From NCBI GenBank assembly GCA_937937835.1, contig CALDBJ010000100.1:1-24986 (forward strand): a stretch of 24,986 nt of DNA, given 5' to 3'. Below the pieces are notes generated by a model. It was not told the origin of the DNA and ran no database searches. It saw nothing but the letters and a program-made list of their open reading frames with translations. The DNA comes from an uncultured Collinsella sp. (GTDB lineage Bacteria > Actinomycetota > Coriobacteriia > Coriobacteriales > Coriobacteriaceae). Below, piece by piece: positions 9,067 through 16,789 of this stretch; position 1 is the stretch's first letter, and every line of letters starts with the position of its first letter. The translations under genes were made by a program, and so were the position numbers.

Positions 9067-9926
9067 TATTTACCGTCCAGCAGACGCAGGTGCTTGAGCG
9101 AGAGGTCGAGAATCGGCGCAGAGTGCGTCAGCGCCCCCGAGCTAATAAAGTCAACGCCCAGGTCGGCGAGCGCGCGGATATTGCCGGCGTCCACGTTGCC
9201 CGAGCACTCGGTCTTGGCACGACCGGCGATAAGCTCTATGGCGGCGGCCATGTCGTCATGGGTCATGTTGTCGAACATGATGATATCGGCACCGGCCTCC
9301 ACGGCCTCGCGCACCATGTCCAGGTTCTCGCACTCGATCTCGACCGTCGTGGTAAACGACGCATGGGCGCGCGCCATCTCGATCGCGCGCGCCACGCCAC
9401 CGGCGGCATCGATGTGGTTGTCCTTGAGCATGACGGCCGTCGACAGGTTGTAGCGGTGGTTGCTACCGCCGCCAATCTCAACCGCCGCCTTTTCAAACAC
9501 ACGCATACCCGGCGTGGTCTTGCGCGTGTCGACGAGCACGGTCTTGGTGCCCTCGAGCGCCGCGGCCATGCTGTGCGTGTAGGTAGCGATGCCGCTCATG
9601 CGCTGCAGGTAGTTGAGCGCCACGCGCTCACCCGAAAGCAGCACGCGCGCATCGCCGCGCACCTGACCCACATGGTCGCCGGCGTGCACCTCGTCGCCAT
9701 CGGCAACGTCGAGCAGCACCGAGCTCTGCGAATCCAGCAGCTCAAAGGTGCGGGCGAACACATCCAGGCCCGCGATGATGCCATCGGCCTTGGCGATAAG
9801 CTCCACCGTGGCGGGACGCGCCGTGGGGCACACGCTCGCCGTGCTCACGTCCTCAAAGGTAATGTCCTCGCGCAGAGCCTGCAGAATCAGATCATCGACG
9901 ACGAGCTTCATGGTAATGGGATTCAT
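9066..9926 (-). CDS. nadC: Nicotinate-nucleotide pyrophosphorylase (quinolinate phosphoribosyltransferase)
   Basis: NadC converts quinolinate and PRPP to nicotinate mononucleotide, CO2 and pyrophosphate, the third step of de novo NAD synthesis. The 286-residue product has the usual length. Visible signatures include RVALNYLQRMSGIAT, DTRKTTPGMRVFEKAAVEIGG and NHRYNLSTAVMLKDNH, which line the quinolinate and phosphoribosyl site, and VEIECENLD with DIIMFDNM from the barrel. The ATG at 9926 lies 3 bases after the nadB stop, with GGAG inside the end of nadB as ribosome site. Its stop overlaps the niaR start. Confidence 0.97.
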   Translation of the reverse strand: MNPITMKLVVDDLILQALREDITFEDVSTASVCPTARPATVELIAKADGIIAGLDVFARTFELLDSQSSVLLDVADGDEVHAGDHVGQVRGDARVLLSGERVALNYLQRMSGIATYTHSMAAALEGTKTVLVDTRKTTPGMRVFEKAAVEIGGGSNHRYNLSTAVMLKDNHIDAAGGVARAIEMARAHASFTTTVEIECENLDMVREAVEAGADIIMFDNMTHDDMAAAIELIAGRAKTECSGNVDAGNIRALADLGVDFISSGALTHSAPILDLSLKHLRLLDGK

Positions 9927-9929
9927 GGT

Positions 9930-11306
9930 CTACTCCTCCACGGCCTGCGTGCCGGCGGCACGGGCCAATTCATCGATTGCCAGGGTGTCGACGCTCAGGG
10001 CGCGATGACGGCCATCGAGCGCGGGATCGCCCGCCTGCTCCACGGCCAGCGACTCGCCGGTGCGCATGTACCACGCGGCGCGACGACCCCAGACCAACGC
10101 CTCGAGCAGGCTGTTTGATGCAAGGCGGTTCTTGCCGTGCACGCCGTTGCAAGCCGTCTCGCCCGCGGCGTAGAGCTCGGGCATCGAGGTGCGGCCGTCC
10201 TTGTCTACCCACACGCCGCCCATAAAGTAGTGCTGCGTGGGCGTAACGGGAATGGGCTCGTCCAGGATGTCGCGACCGTCCTCAAGGCAGCGCGCGCGAA
10301 TGTTGGCAAAATGCCCGGTCACCACGTCGCGCTCGACGGGGGCAAAGCTCAGCCACTCGTGCTCGGTGCCGTCCTGCTTCATCTGCTCGCGAATAGCGGC
10401 GGCGACCACATCGCGCGGCTGGAGCTCGTCGGTAAAGCGCTCGCCGGCGGCGTTGAGCAAAATCGCGCCCTCGCCGCGGCAGCTCTCGCTGATCAGGAAG
10501 GTGCGGCCCGGCTGCGGCGAGAACAGGCCCGTGGGATGGATCTGCACGTAGTCCAGGTGCTCCATCTTAATGCCATGCTCCTGAGCGATGTAGCAAGCGT
10601 CACCCGTGAGCTGCGGGTAGTTGGTCGAGTGGTCGTATACGCCACCGATGCCGCCCGTCGCCCACAGCGTATGGCGGGCATGGATCTTAAACGGCTCGCC
10701 GGCATGCACGCCCTCGGCGGCACTTGCCAGTTCGTCGGCGGGACGAACCGAGTTGTCCTCGTCCACGGAAACGGCGACGACGCCGATACACACCGTGGCG
10801 CCGTCACGCTCGCCCGTCAGGATGTCGGTCATGGCCACGTGCTCCAAAATCTGCACGTTATCCAGCTTGCGAACGGCCTGGAGCAGCTTGGTCGTGATCT
10901 CCTTGCCCGTAATGTCGGCATGGAAGGCAATGCGCGGGCGGCTGTGCGCGCCCTCGCGGGTAAAGTCGAGGCTGCCGTCGGCCTTGCGCTCAAAATCCAC
11001 GCCCATCGCCAGCAGGTCGTTGATGACCGAGCGGCTCGAGCGGATCATGATGTCGACGCTCTCGCGGCGGTTCTCGTAATGGCCGGCGTGCATGGTGTCC
11101 TCAAAGAAGGCATCGTAGTCCGTGCCCTCGGGCAGCACGCAGATGCCGCCCTGCGCGAGCATCGAGTCGCACTCGTCGACCGCGCCCTTGGAGAGCATGA
11201 TCACGCGCGTGCTCGTCGGCAGGTTGAGCGCCGCGTACAGGCCCGCCACGCCGCAGCCGGCAATGACGACGTCGCACTCCATATCGGGGTATTGCTTGGT
11301 TTCCAC
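9930..11306 (-). CDS. nadB: L-aspartate oxidase, short form
   Basis: NadB is an FAD enzyme that oxidises aspartate to iminoaspartate, the substrate of NadA. The dinucleotide fold begins DVVIAGCGVAGLYAALNL near the N-terminus. The FAD and active-site stretches RPRIAFHADITGKEI, PTQHYFMGGVWVD and ELYAAGETACNGVHGKNRLA are all present. I chose the GTG at 11306 because GGGAGAGGA lies 5 bases before it; longer frames reach 11447 but overlap nadA and cross a hairpin. The resulting 458 residues are about 80 fewer than E. coli NadB, and the C-terminal helical bundle appears missing or reduced. In anaerobes fumarate can serve as acceptor, but this is not shown by the sequence. Confidence 0.95.
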   Translation of the reverse strand: METKQYPDMECDVVIAGCGVAGLYAALNLPTSTRVIMLSKGAVDECDSMLAQGGICVLPEGTDYDAFFEDTMHAGHYENRRESVDIMIRSSRSVINDLLAMGVDFERKADGSLDFTREGAHSRPRIAFHADITGKEITTKLLQAVRKLDNVQILEHVAMTDILTGERDGATVCIGVVAVSVDEDNSVRPADELASAAEGVHAGEPFKIHARHTLWATGGIGGVYDHSTNYPQLTGDACYIAQEHGIKMEHLDYVQIHPTGLFSPQPGRTFLISESCRGEGAILLNAAGERFTDELQPRDVVAAAIREQMKQDGTEHEWLSFAPVERDVVTGHFANIRARCLEDGRDILDEPIPVTPTQHYFMGGVWVDKDGRTSMPELYAAGETACNGVHGKNRLASNSLLEALVWGRRAAWYMRTGESLAVEQAGDPALDGRHRALSVDTLAIDELARAAGTQAVEE

Positions 11307-11323
11307 AGGAATCCTCTCCCTTG

Positions 11324-11358
11324 AATGTGGCATAAGGGACCATCCCTCATGCCACATT
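11324..11358 (-). other. Strong hairpin between nadA and nadB
   Basis: Positions 11324-11339 pair with 11343-11358 around a 3-base loop. The single A-C mismatch on the + strand becomes a G-U wobble in the minus-strand RNA, so the stem is a full 16 bp in the nad transcript. It fills the gap between the nadA stop and the nadB ribosome site. There is no T-run, so it may shape stability, processing or nadB translation rather than end transcription. Confidence 0.7.
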
Positions 11359-11361
11359 GTT

Positions 11362-12387
11362 CTAGCGCGCTGCGTACTCGAGCATACGGTCGAGCGTAAG
11401 TTTGGCCTGGTCGGCAGCCTCGTCCGACACACCGATCTGCACCTCACCCTCGCCCGTCTCCAGGCAGCGCACGAGCTTTTCGAGCGTGATGAGATCCATG
11501 TTGACGCAGGTGGGCTGCACCGCGGGGAAGTAGAACTTCTTGCCGGTGCCCTGGCAGCGGCGCTCGAGCTCGTAGAGCACGCCGCGGACCGTCACGATAA
11601 TGAACTCGCTCGCGTCGGACTCCTCGGCATACTTGATGATGCCGGCGGTGGAGCCGATGTAGTCGGCCTCGGCCAGAACGTCGGCCTTGCACTCGGGGTG
11701 CGCCAGCACGAGCGCGTCGGGGTGGGCCTCCGTCGCGTCGACGATCTGCTCGACGGTGATGATGTGATGGCGTGGGCAGTAGCCGTTGTTGAGGATGACG
11801 TGCTTTTGCGGCACCTGCTCGGCTACGAAGCGTCCCAGGTTTTGGTCGGGAATGAACAGGATATGCTGCTGCGGCAGCTCGGACACGATCTTGACGGCGT
11901 TGGAGCTGGTGACGCACACGTCGCTCCAGCTCTTGATCTCGACCGTGGAGTTGACGTAGCAGACGACAGCCAGGTCGTCGCCGTAGTCGGCGCGCGCCGC
12001 GTCGACCGTCTCGCGCTTGACCATGTGCGCCATGGGACAGTCCGCACCCGGCTCGGGCAGCAGCACGGTCTTAGTGGGATTGAGCAGCTTGGCGCTCTCG
12101 CCCATAAACTCCACGCCGCACAACACGATGGTCTGCTGCGGCAGGCTTTTGGCGAGCTTTGCCAGGTAGAAGCTATCGCCGACGTAATCGGCAACGGCTT
12201 GGACCTCGGGCGCCACGTAATAGTGCGCCAGGATCACCGCATCACGTTGGGTTTTTAGTTGCTGAATGGCCTCGACGAGCTCTGCGGGCACCAGTGCCGC
12301 GCGCTCCGTTGCCGTCGTTGCCGATGCCAGGCCGGCCGCGATATCGCGTGCAAGCTCCGACGCATCCATGTTCGCGCTCTGTGCCAT
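11362..12387 (-). CDS. nadA: Quinolinate synthase
   Basis: NadA condenses iminoaspartate with dihydroxyacetone phosphate to quinolinate using a [4Fe-4S] cluster. The 341-residue product shows three cluster-cysteine regions: IVLCGVEFMGESAKLLNP, NNGYCPRHHI and QPTCVNMDLITLEKL. It also has VCVTSSNAVKI and DQNLGRFVAEQVPQK, typical of the family. The ATG at 12387 is preferred over a TTG one codon earlier, because AGAGGGG is 5 bases from the ATG. It is the first gene of the NAD operon, with a well-placed promoter inside a palindrome just upstream. Confidence 0.97.
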   Translation of the reverse strand: MAQSANMDASELARDIAAGLASATTATERAALVPAELVEAIQQLKTQRDAVILAHYYVAPEVQAVADYVGDSFYLAKLAKSLPQQTIVLCGVEFMGESAKLLNPTKTVLLPEPGADCPMAHMVKRETVDAARADYGDDLAVVCYVNSTVEIKSWSDVCVTSSNAVKIVSELPQQHILFIPDQNLGRFVAEQVPQKHVILNNGYCPRHHIITVEQIVDATEAHPDALVLAHPECKADVLAEADYIGSTAGIIKYAEESDASEFIIVTVRGVLYELERRCQGTGKKFYFPAVQPTCVNMDLITLEKLVRCLETGEGEVQIGVSDEAADQAKLTLDRMLEYAAR

Positions 12388-12422
12388 CAAGGCCCCTCTC
12401 TTTTGGCGAATCTTGGGGCTTT

Positions 12423-12472
12423 AGTATGACACCTAGGTTTACAGCTGACAAGACAGCTGTAAACCTAGGTGT
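12423..12472 (-). promoter_or_regulatory. nad operon promoter inside a perfect 18-bp palindrome, probable NiaR operator
   Basis: On the minus strand TTGTCA (12446-12451) and CATACT (12423-12428) are 17 bases apart, a good promoter for nadA. Overlapping it, 12429-12446 and 12455-12472 are perfect inverted repeats (ACACCTAGGTTTACAGCT type) with an 8-base centre. The repeat covers the -35 and the whole spacer, so a bound dimer would block RNA polymerase. ACACCT-like halves resemble described NiaR sites, and niaR is in this operon. Confidence 0.75.
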
Positions 12473-12679
12473 AAAGTTGAAATAAAGATTCAATCATGTG
12501 GCAGGTCCATATTCGAACTGGCAAGCTGAGGATAGCTGAGCTCTCGATGGCGCAGGAGGCATCTTTCGCCACCGCAACACCGCTTGGCGCGAGCTGCACG
12601 CCGTGGGGCGCAAACGGTCCGCACCCCCGCAAGCGGCGCGTGCCCGATGTGGCAAAATCGAACTACTTAAGGGGGCCGA

Positions 12680-13402
12680 ATGCTCAAGATTATTGCCTGC
12701 GACGATGATGTCGCTTTTCTAGATAGACTGCACCGGATGATCGACCGTTGGTCGACCGAGACGGGCACGGCGGTCGATGTTGCGCTCGTCACGCGCGGCG
12801 AGGACCTGCTGGCCCGCCATGCCGCATCGCGCGCCGACATCATTCTGCTCGACATGATCATGCCGCTCGTCAACGGCATGGACACCGCACGCGAACTGCG
12901 CCAGGCCGACACCGCCGTGCGCCTGGTGTTCCTCACCTCGTCGCCCGAGTTCGCGCTGGAATCCTACGAGGTCCGCGCCTTCGACTATCTGCTCAAGCCC
13001 GTGACTTACGAACGCCTGGCGCGATTACTCGACGAGCTTTCGAGCATGCGCCCGGCGGCAACCGACGAGCTCGTGATCAAAACTTCCTTTGGCTACCACG
13101 CCCTGCGCCTGTCCGACATCGAATATGCCGAGGCGCGCAACAAGCACGTGGTCTTCCACCTGCGCGACGGACGCGATATCGAGGCACTCGAGTCGTTCCG
13201 CAGCGTCGAGGACCGTTTGGCGCAAAATGCCACCTTCTTTAAATGCCACCGTAGCTACCAAGTCAACTTGCGCAACATCGACCACTTCGATCGCACGGAC
13301 ATCGTCATGCGCTCCGGCGCGTGCATTCCGCTGTCGCGCAGCTGCAAGCAGGGATTCCAAGACGCCTACTTTGCGGCGCGCTTTGAGGGCGGGAGGCGCT
13401 GA
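12680..13402 (+). CDS. LytTR-family response regulator (AgrA/LytR type)
   Basis: This 240-residue regulator has a receiver domain (residues 1-120) with acidic residues Asp8-Asp9, phospho-acceptor Asp58 in ILLDMIM, the Thr86 region LTSS and Lys106 in LLKP. A LytTR DNA-binding domain follows (about 130-235), with FFKCHRSYQVNLRNID, the family signature. LytTR proteins bind direct repeats upstream of genes for peptides, adhesion or competence; the targets are not in this window. The ATG at 12680 follows AAGGGGG. It overlaps the kinase gene by one base (TGATG), so the two are co-transcribed and form a pair. No clear promoter was found in 12473-12679, which otherwise holds only weak GC hairpins. 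Confidence 0.94.
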   Translation: MLKIIACDDDVAFLDRLHRMIDRWSTETGTAVDVALVTRGEDLLARHAASRADIILLDMIMPLVNGMDTARELRQADTAVRLVFLTSSPEFALESYEVRAFDYLLKPVTYERLARLLDELSSMRPAATDELVIKTSFGYHALRLSDIEYAEARNKHVVFHLRDGRDIEALESFRSVEDRLAQNATFFKCHRSYQVNLRNIDHFDRTDIVMRSGACIPLSRSCKQGFQDAYFAARFEGGRR

Positions 13403-14679
13403 TGGTCTCCTCGGTCGAAATGGTCCTTTGGGCAATCCACCACGCCACGACGCTGCTCTTTGGCGTCTTTGCCTCGGCGGCGCTGTGCGGTGTCGAGATC
13501 AACCGGCGTCATGCGCTTGAACTGGTGTTGGTCGGTGCCGTAACCGGATGCGCATTTGGCCTCGCCAATGCCGTCGGCGGCGAGCTTTTTGCCCGCCAGG
13601 TATATCCGCTCGTCGTGCATCTGCCGCTCGTCATCTATTTGTGCGCGCGCTACCGCCTGAGCCCGCTGCTTGCCGTGCTCGGCATTACGAGTGCCTATCT
13701 GAGCTGCCAGTTCAGCAATTGGATGGGCATCGCCGCATTTGCCGCAACCGATTCTCAGATTGCATACTATCTGGCGCGCATCGCGACCACACTCGCCGTC
13801 TTTGCCGTCCTGTTGCATTGGGCCGGCGACATCGGTCCACGCTTGGCGATTAAAAGCACCACCGAGCTGGGCATCCTTTTAATCCTGCCGCTCGTCTATT
13901 ACGTCTTTGACTACGCCACCAACGTCTACACCACGCTGTTCCACTCGGGCTCGGTGGTGACGGTTGAGTTTTTAGCCTTTGCGCTCTGTGCCTTCTATCT
14001 TATGTTTCTTGCCGTTTACCTGCGCGAATACGAAGAAAAGGAAACCGCCGAGCGAGAGCGCTGGATGCTCGAAACCCGCGACAGCGCCGCCATCAAAGAG
14101 CTCGAGGCCTGGCGTCAATCTGGGCGCGAGCTGTCGATTCTTCGCCACGATATGCGCCACTTCCTACGCGGTCTGGCCGCTTTGATTGAGGAGGACCACA
14201 TCGACGAGGCGCTCAAACGCATCGACGAACTCTGCGAAGCCGGCGACCGCACCGCCGTACGCCGCTTCTGCGCCAACGAGACCGTAAACATTGCGCTTTC
14301 GTCATTTAACTCGGAAATTAATAGAAACGGCATTACCGCCAACCTGCGCGCCGCCGTACCCGAAACCATCCATGTAGGTGACGCCGACCTGTTTAGCGTG
14401 CTCTCAAATGCCTTGGAAAACGCTATCACCGCCGCAAGCGCCGCGCCCCAAGGAAAGCGATTCGTCGACTTTGACCTGCGATTGGAGGACGGTCAGCTGC
14501 TGCTGTTAGTTTCCAACACGTTTGACCGCGCGCCGCGCATGGTCGACGGCATGCCTATAACCCAGCATGCGGGCCACGGCTTTGGCACCAAGAGCATCAA
14601 ACTTGCCGTGGAGCGCATGAACGGCAACTGCCAGTTCCGCATTAACGGCGATCGGTTTGAGCTGCGCGCTGTGGTGTAG
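13402..14679 (+). CDS. GHKL-type sensor histidine kinase (AgrC-like)
   Basis: The 425-residue protein begins with about six hydrophobic segments in the first 210 residues, the sensor part in the membrane. A charged linker leads to the dimerisation region with RHDMRHF, where His249 is the likely phospho-acceptor. The ATP-binding domain has the N-box near 336-340 (SNALENAI) and a G-box near 391-400 (GHGFGTKSIK). This is the AgrC/ComD-like class that often senses peptides outside the cell. No small peptide gene is recognisable next to it, so the signal is unknown. GGGAGG precedes the start, inside the end of the regulator gene. Confidence 0.93.
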   Translation: MVSSVEMVLWAIHHATTLLFGVFASAALCGVEINRRHALELVLVGAVTGCAFGLANAVGGELFARQVYPLVVHLPLVIYLCARYRLSPLLAVLGITSAYLSCQFSNWMGIAAFAATDSQIAYYLARIATTLAVFAVLLHWAGDIGPRLAIKSTTELGILLILPLVYYVFDYATNVYTTLFHSGSVVTVEFLAFALCAFYLMFLAVYLREYEEKETAERERWMLETRDSAAIKELEAWRQSGRELSILRHDMRHFLRGLAALIEEDHIDEALKRIDELCEAGDRTAVRRFCANETVNIALSSFNSEINRNGITANLRAAVPETIHVGDADLFSVLSNALENAITAASAAPQGKRFVDFDLRLEDGQLLLLVSNTFDRAPRMVDGMPITQHAGHGFGTKSIKLAVERMNGNCQFRINGDRFELRAVV

Positions 14680-14743
14680 AAGTGCGGCGCCGATCTTGCG
14701 GCGTGGTTTGCCCGCCAGGCAATCGCTCGCCGGCGCCAATCCG

Positions 14744-15319
14744 CTACAGCGGTGCAGCCGCCGGGGTCAGCTGCTTAATGTATGCCCACATGCGCTGCTT
14801 GGCGGCTTTGTCAGTGAGCGCCGCCTCAAAGCCGTCGAGCGCGAGCACGCGGCGGCCCTGCACATGGGCGACCAGGCCGGGCTTGAGCATGGCGGTGTCG
14901 AAGTCATCGATCGCCACGAGCATATCGGCGTAGGTCTCGCGCATGGCGTCAGCCGCGTTGTTGTCGAGCAGTAGCACCGCCTCGGGGTCCAAGGCCTCGA
15001 GCGCCTCACGGAACAGCTCGCACGGCAGAGTCTCGCCCACCGCGACCGCTCCGTCACCCACGCCGGCGACGCTTGCCAGCACGCAAAAATCCTCGGGTGC
15101 GTAGCCGATGGCGCCGAGAGCCTTGCGCAGCGCGGCACCGTCTGGACCGGCAGCCAGCTCGCCGCCCGCGCGCTCGGCCTCGTCCAAATCGCCTTTGACC
15201 AGCACGATCGGCGAGCACGCGTTGCCCGCGATACGCACGCCACGGCCCGCGAGCGATGCGAGCTCCTGCTCGGTCGCCTGGGCGATGGCTTCTTTTTTCT
15301 GGCTTTGTGACGTGGGCAT
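14744..15319 (-). CDS. Uracil-DNA-glycosylase-like protein, probably catalytically inactive
   Basis: The 191-residue product follows the outline of family 4 uracil-DNA glycosylases. SPIVLVKGDLDEAERAGG takes the place of the GEAPG(x)nE motif. ALRKALGAIGYAPEDFCVL matches the helix and strand after it. LPCELFREALEALDPEAVLLL matches the helix before the next strand, and KAAKQRMWAYIKQL matches the last helix. The glycosylase residues themselves are missing: there is no GEAPG, and the HPxYLL-type motif reads LDGFEAAL. Cluster cysteines are also absent. The role is therefore unknown; this is inferred from pattern, not search. The ATG at 15319 has GGAGAG close before it, whereas the longer start at 15349 falls in a TATAAT box. 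It is divergent from thioredoxin. Confidence 0.6.
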   Translation of the reverse strand: MPTSQSQKKEAIAQATEQELASLAGRGVRIAGNACSPIVLVKGDLDEAERAGGELAAGPDGAALRKALGAIGYAPEDFCVLASVAGVGDGAVAVGETLPCELFREALEALDPEAVLLLDNNAADAMRETYADMLVAIDDFDTAMLKPGLVAHVQGRRVLALDGFEAALTDKAAKQRMWAYIKQLTPAAAPL

Positions 15320-15347
15320 GCGCTCTCCAATCGTTTGCGTGCCCACC

Positions 15348-15392
15348 ATTATATAAAAGAGCCGCCCGCGAGTGGTTGCTTTGCGGGCGGCT
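15348..15392 (-). promoter_or_regulatory. TATAAT box preceded by a terminator-like hairpin, between divergent genes
   Basis: On the minus strand a perfect TATAAT (15348-15353) lies about 30 bases before the glycosylase-like gene. Directly upstream, AGCCGCCCGC and GCGGGCGGCT (15360-15369 with 15383-15392) form a 10-bp hairpin followed on the minus strand by CTTTTAT. That hairpin could end antisense transcripts from the thioredoxin side. No -35 box is clear. Confidence 0.5.
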
Positions 15393-15455
15393 GGGTATAA
15401 GCACGGTCGTACTGAGTTTTACGCGGCCGAGCCGCGTCGCATTATGGAGGTCACC

Positions 15456-15776
15456 ATGGCTGACATTAAGCAGATTACCCCCGAGAACTTCGATTCCGTC
15501 GTTAACGACAGCCTGCCCGTGCTGGTCGATTTTTGGGCACCGTGGTGCGGTCCCTGCCGCTCCCTCTCGCCCATCGTTGACGAGGTTGCCGATGAGCTGG
15601 CGGGCAAGCTTGCCGTTGCCAAATGCAACGTCGACGACAACCAGGACCTGGCCATGAAGTATGGCGTCATGAGCATCCCCACGCTGATTGTGTTTAAGAA
15701 CGGCGAGGAGATTGACCGCTCGGTTGGCGCTCTGCCCAAGACGAGGCTGCAGGCGCTGCTGGAGAAGCATCTGTAA
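15456..15776 (+). CDS. trxA: Thioredoxin
   Basis: This 106-residue protein is a single-domain thioredoxin with the active site WAPWCGPCRS (Cys31 and Cys34) and the cis-proline loop MSIPTLIVF. It is the usual length, and it reduces disulfides of cytosolic proteins using thioredoxin reductase, which is not in this window. The frame opens at 15372, but the ATG at 15456 has GGAGG 6 bases upstream and matches the family start. It is divergent from the glycosylase-like gene and appears to be transcribed alone, ending at the hairpin near 15900. Confidence 0.97.
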   Translation: MADIKQITPENFDSVVNDSLPVLVDFWAPWCGPCRSLSPIVDEVADELAGKLAVAKCNVDDNQDLAMKYGVMSIPTLIVFKNGEEIDRSVGALPKTRLQALLEKHL

Positions 15777-15887
15777 TACGCTTGTTACTTACCCGCCGTC
15801 CATGAGCGCTTTTGCACCGCTCGCCGGACTTCTGGATGCACCGAGTGCAACCACGGATAGTATGGTAGTCACAAACAGCCCCCAGTG

Positions 15888-15925
15888 AACGGGTGCGGGT
15901 CGCACAGACTCGTACCCGTTTTCTT
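15888..15925 (+). terminator. Intrinsic terminator between trxA and the nickel/hyp cluster
   Basis: Positions 15888-15901 pair with 15907-15920 over 14 positions, two as G-U wobbles in + strand RNA, around a 5-base loop. The tail is TTTTCTT. It lies 112 bases after the trxA stop, so it may end trxA or act within the leader of the next operon. Confidence 0.75.
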
Positions 15926-15997
15926 ATGCAGCTGCGCGCAGAGCGGGCGTAGTAAAATCTGAACCACTGAACTGCCCCATACAAAAGGAGATTTTCC

Positions 15998-16246
15998 ATG
16001 CATGATGTTGGAATGAACATGAGCCAGCTTGCCATGAGCGTCAAACAGGTCGACGACACCATCGAGCTCGCTCATGAGTGGAGCCATCAGCTGCTGCATG
16101 CGACCGAGAATTTTGACATGGAGCGCATCGGCGCCAAGCTCGAGGCCGCCATGGCCGCGCTGCACGAGGCGCATGACGCGCTCGAGGGCTACGAGGAAGC
16201 CATCGAGGCCGACCACAACTCCGTCGGCTCCGTGAAGCTGGTGTAA
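15998..16246 (+). CDS. Small helical protein of unknown function, first gene of the nikR-hyp cluster
   Basis: The 82-residue product is predicted mostly helical, with repeated acidic and alanine-rich stretches (for example ERIGAKLEAAMAALHEAHDAL) and eight scattered histidines. It has no cysteine, signal peptide or membrane segment. I do not recognise the family. AAGGAG lies 8 bases before the ATG at 15998. The stop is one base before the nikR GTG, so the two are translated together and likely act together. A nickel-related role, such as metal binding or help to hydrogenase assembly, is an inference from position and histidine content only. Confidence 0.8.
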   Translation: MHDVGMNMSQLAMSVKQVDDTIELAHEWSHQLLHATENFDMERIGAKLEAAMAALHEAHDALEGYEEAIEADHNSVGSVKLV

Positions 16247-16247
16247 C

Positions 16248-16760
16248 GTGGCCGAACATGAGCACGGCTGCGGGTACGAGCACGAGCATCCGCACGGGGC
16301 GGATGGTGACGCAGGCTGCCACTGTAGTGGCTCCGGCTCCGAGCTGGTCCGCTTTTCGGTTACCGCACCGGACGACCTGCTGCGCCGTTTTGACGAACAG
16401 ATCGCGCGCCGCGGCGACGTGGCCAACCGCTCCGAGGCCGTGCGCGACCTGATTCGCGCCTCGATCGCCAAGGAGCAGATGCGCACGCCCGATGAGCATG
16501 TTATCGGGTCGCTCACCATGATCTACGACCACCATACCGGCGACCTGACGCGCCGTCTGGACGAAGTGCAGCACGACTACACCGACGAGATCGTATCGAC
16601 CATGCACGTGCATCTGGATCACCACAACTGCTTGGAGATTCTGGCGCTCAAGGGTCGCGGCGAACGTGTCTACGAGCTGGCTGACCGTCTGCTGGGCCTG
16701 CGCGGCGTTAAGCACGGCGAGCTCACGTGCGCCGCCACCAAGCAGAGCTTGGGGCTGTAA
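16248..16760 (+). CDS. nikR: Nickel-responsive regulator NikR with a His/Cys-rich N-terminal extension
   Basis: The 170-residue protein has a ribbon-helix-helix domain (about residues 32-78, LVRFSVTAPDDLLRRFDEQI with SEAVRDLIR) and an ACT-like nickel domain. The four nickel ligands can be aligned with E. coli NikR: His109, His120, His122 and Cys128 (STMHVHLDHHNCLE). The first 30 residues are unusual, with about seven histidines and three cysteines, and look like an added metal-binding tail; typical NikR is about 135 residues. The start is a GTG one base after the previous stop, with weak ribosome-site match. An ATG inside the tail is not preceded by a better site. It heads the hyp genes and may regulate them and nickel uptake. 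Confidence 0.94.
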   Translation: MAEHEHGCGYEHEHPHGADGDAGCHCSGSGSELVRFSVTAPDDLLRRFDEQIARRGDVANRSEAVRDLIRASIAKEQMRTPDEHVIGSLTMIYDHHTGDLTRRLDEVQHDYTDEIVSTMHVHLDHHNCLEILALKGRGERVYELADRLLGLRGVKHGELTCAATKQSLGL

Positions 16761-16789
16761 CAGCACACATTTCAACGAAGGAGGGTCGC

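Noticed and set aside
12496..12708. 70-codon + strand frame before the response regulator
   Set aside because: No ribosome site, odd composition, and it overlaps the regulator start in another frame.
14682..14743. Terminator after the histidine kinase
   Set aside because: GGCGCCG/CGGCGCC and TTGCC/GGCAA pairings exist, but there is no T-run and the fold is not compelling.
15860..15982. NikR operator formed by GTATGG and CCATAC
   Set aside because: The halves are about 110 bases apart, whereas E. coli-type NikR sites have a gap of 16 bases.
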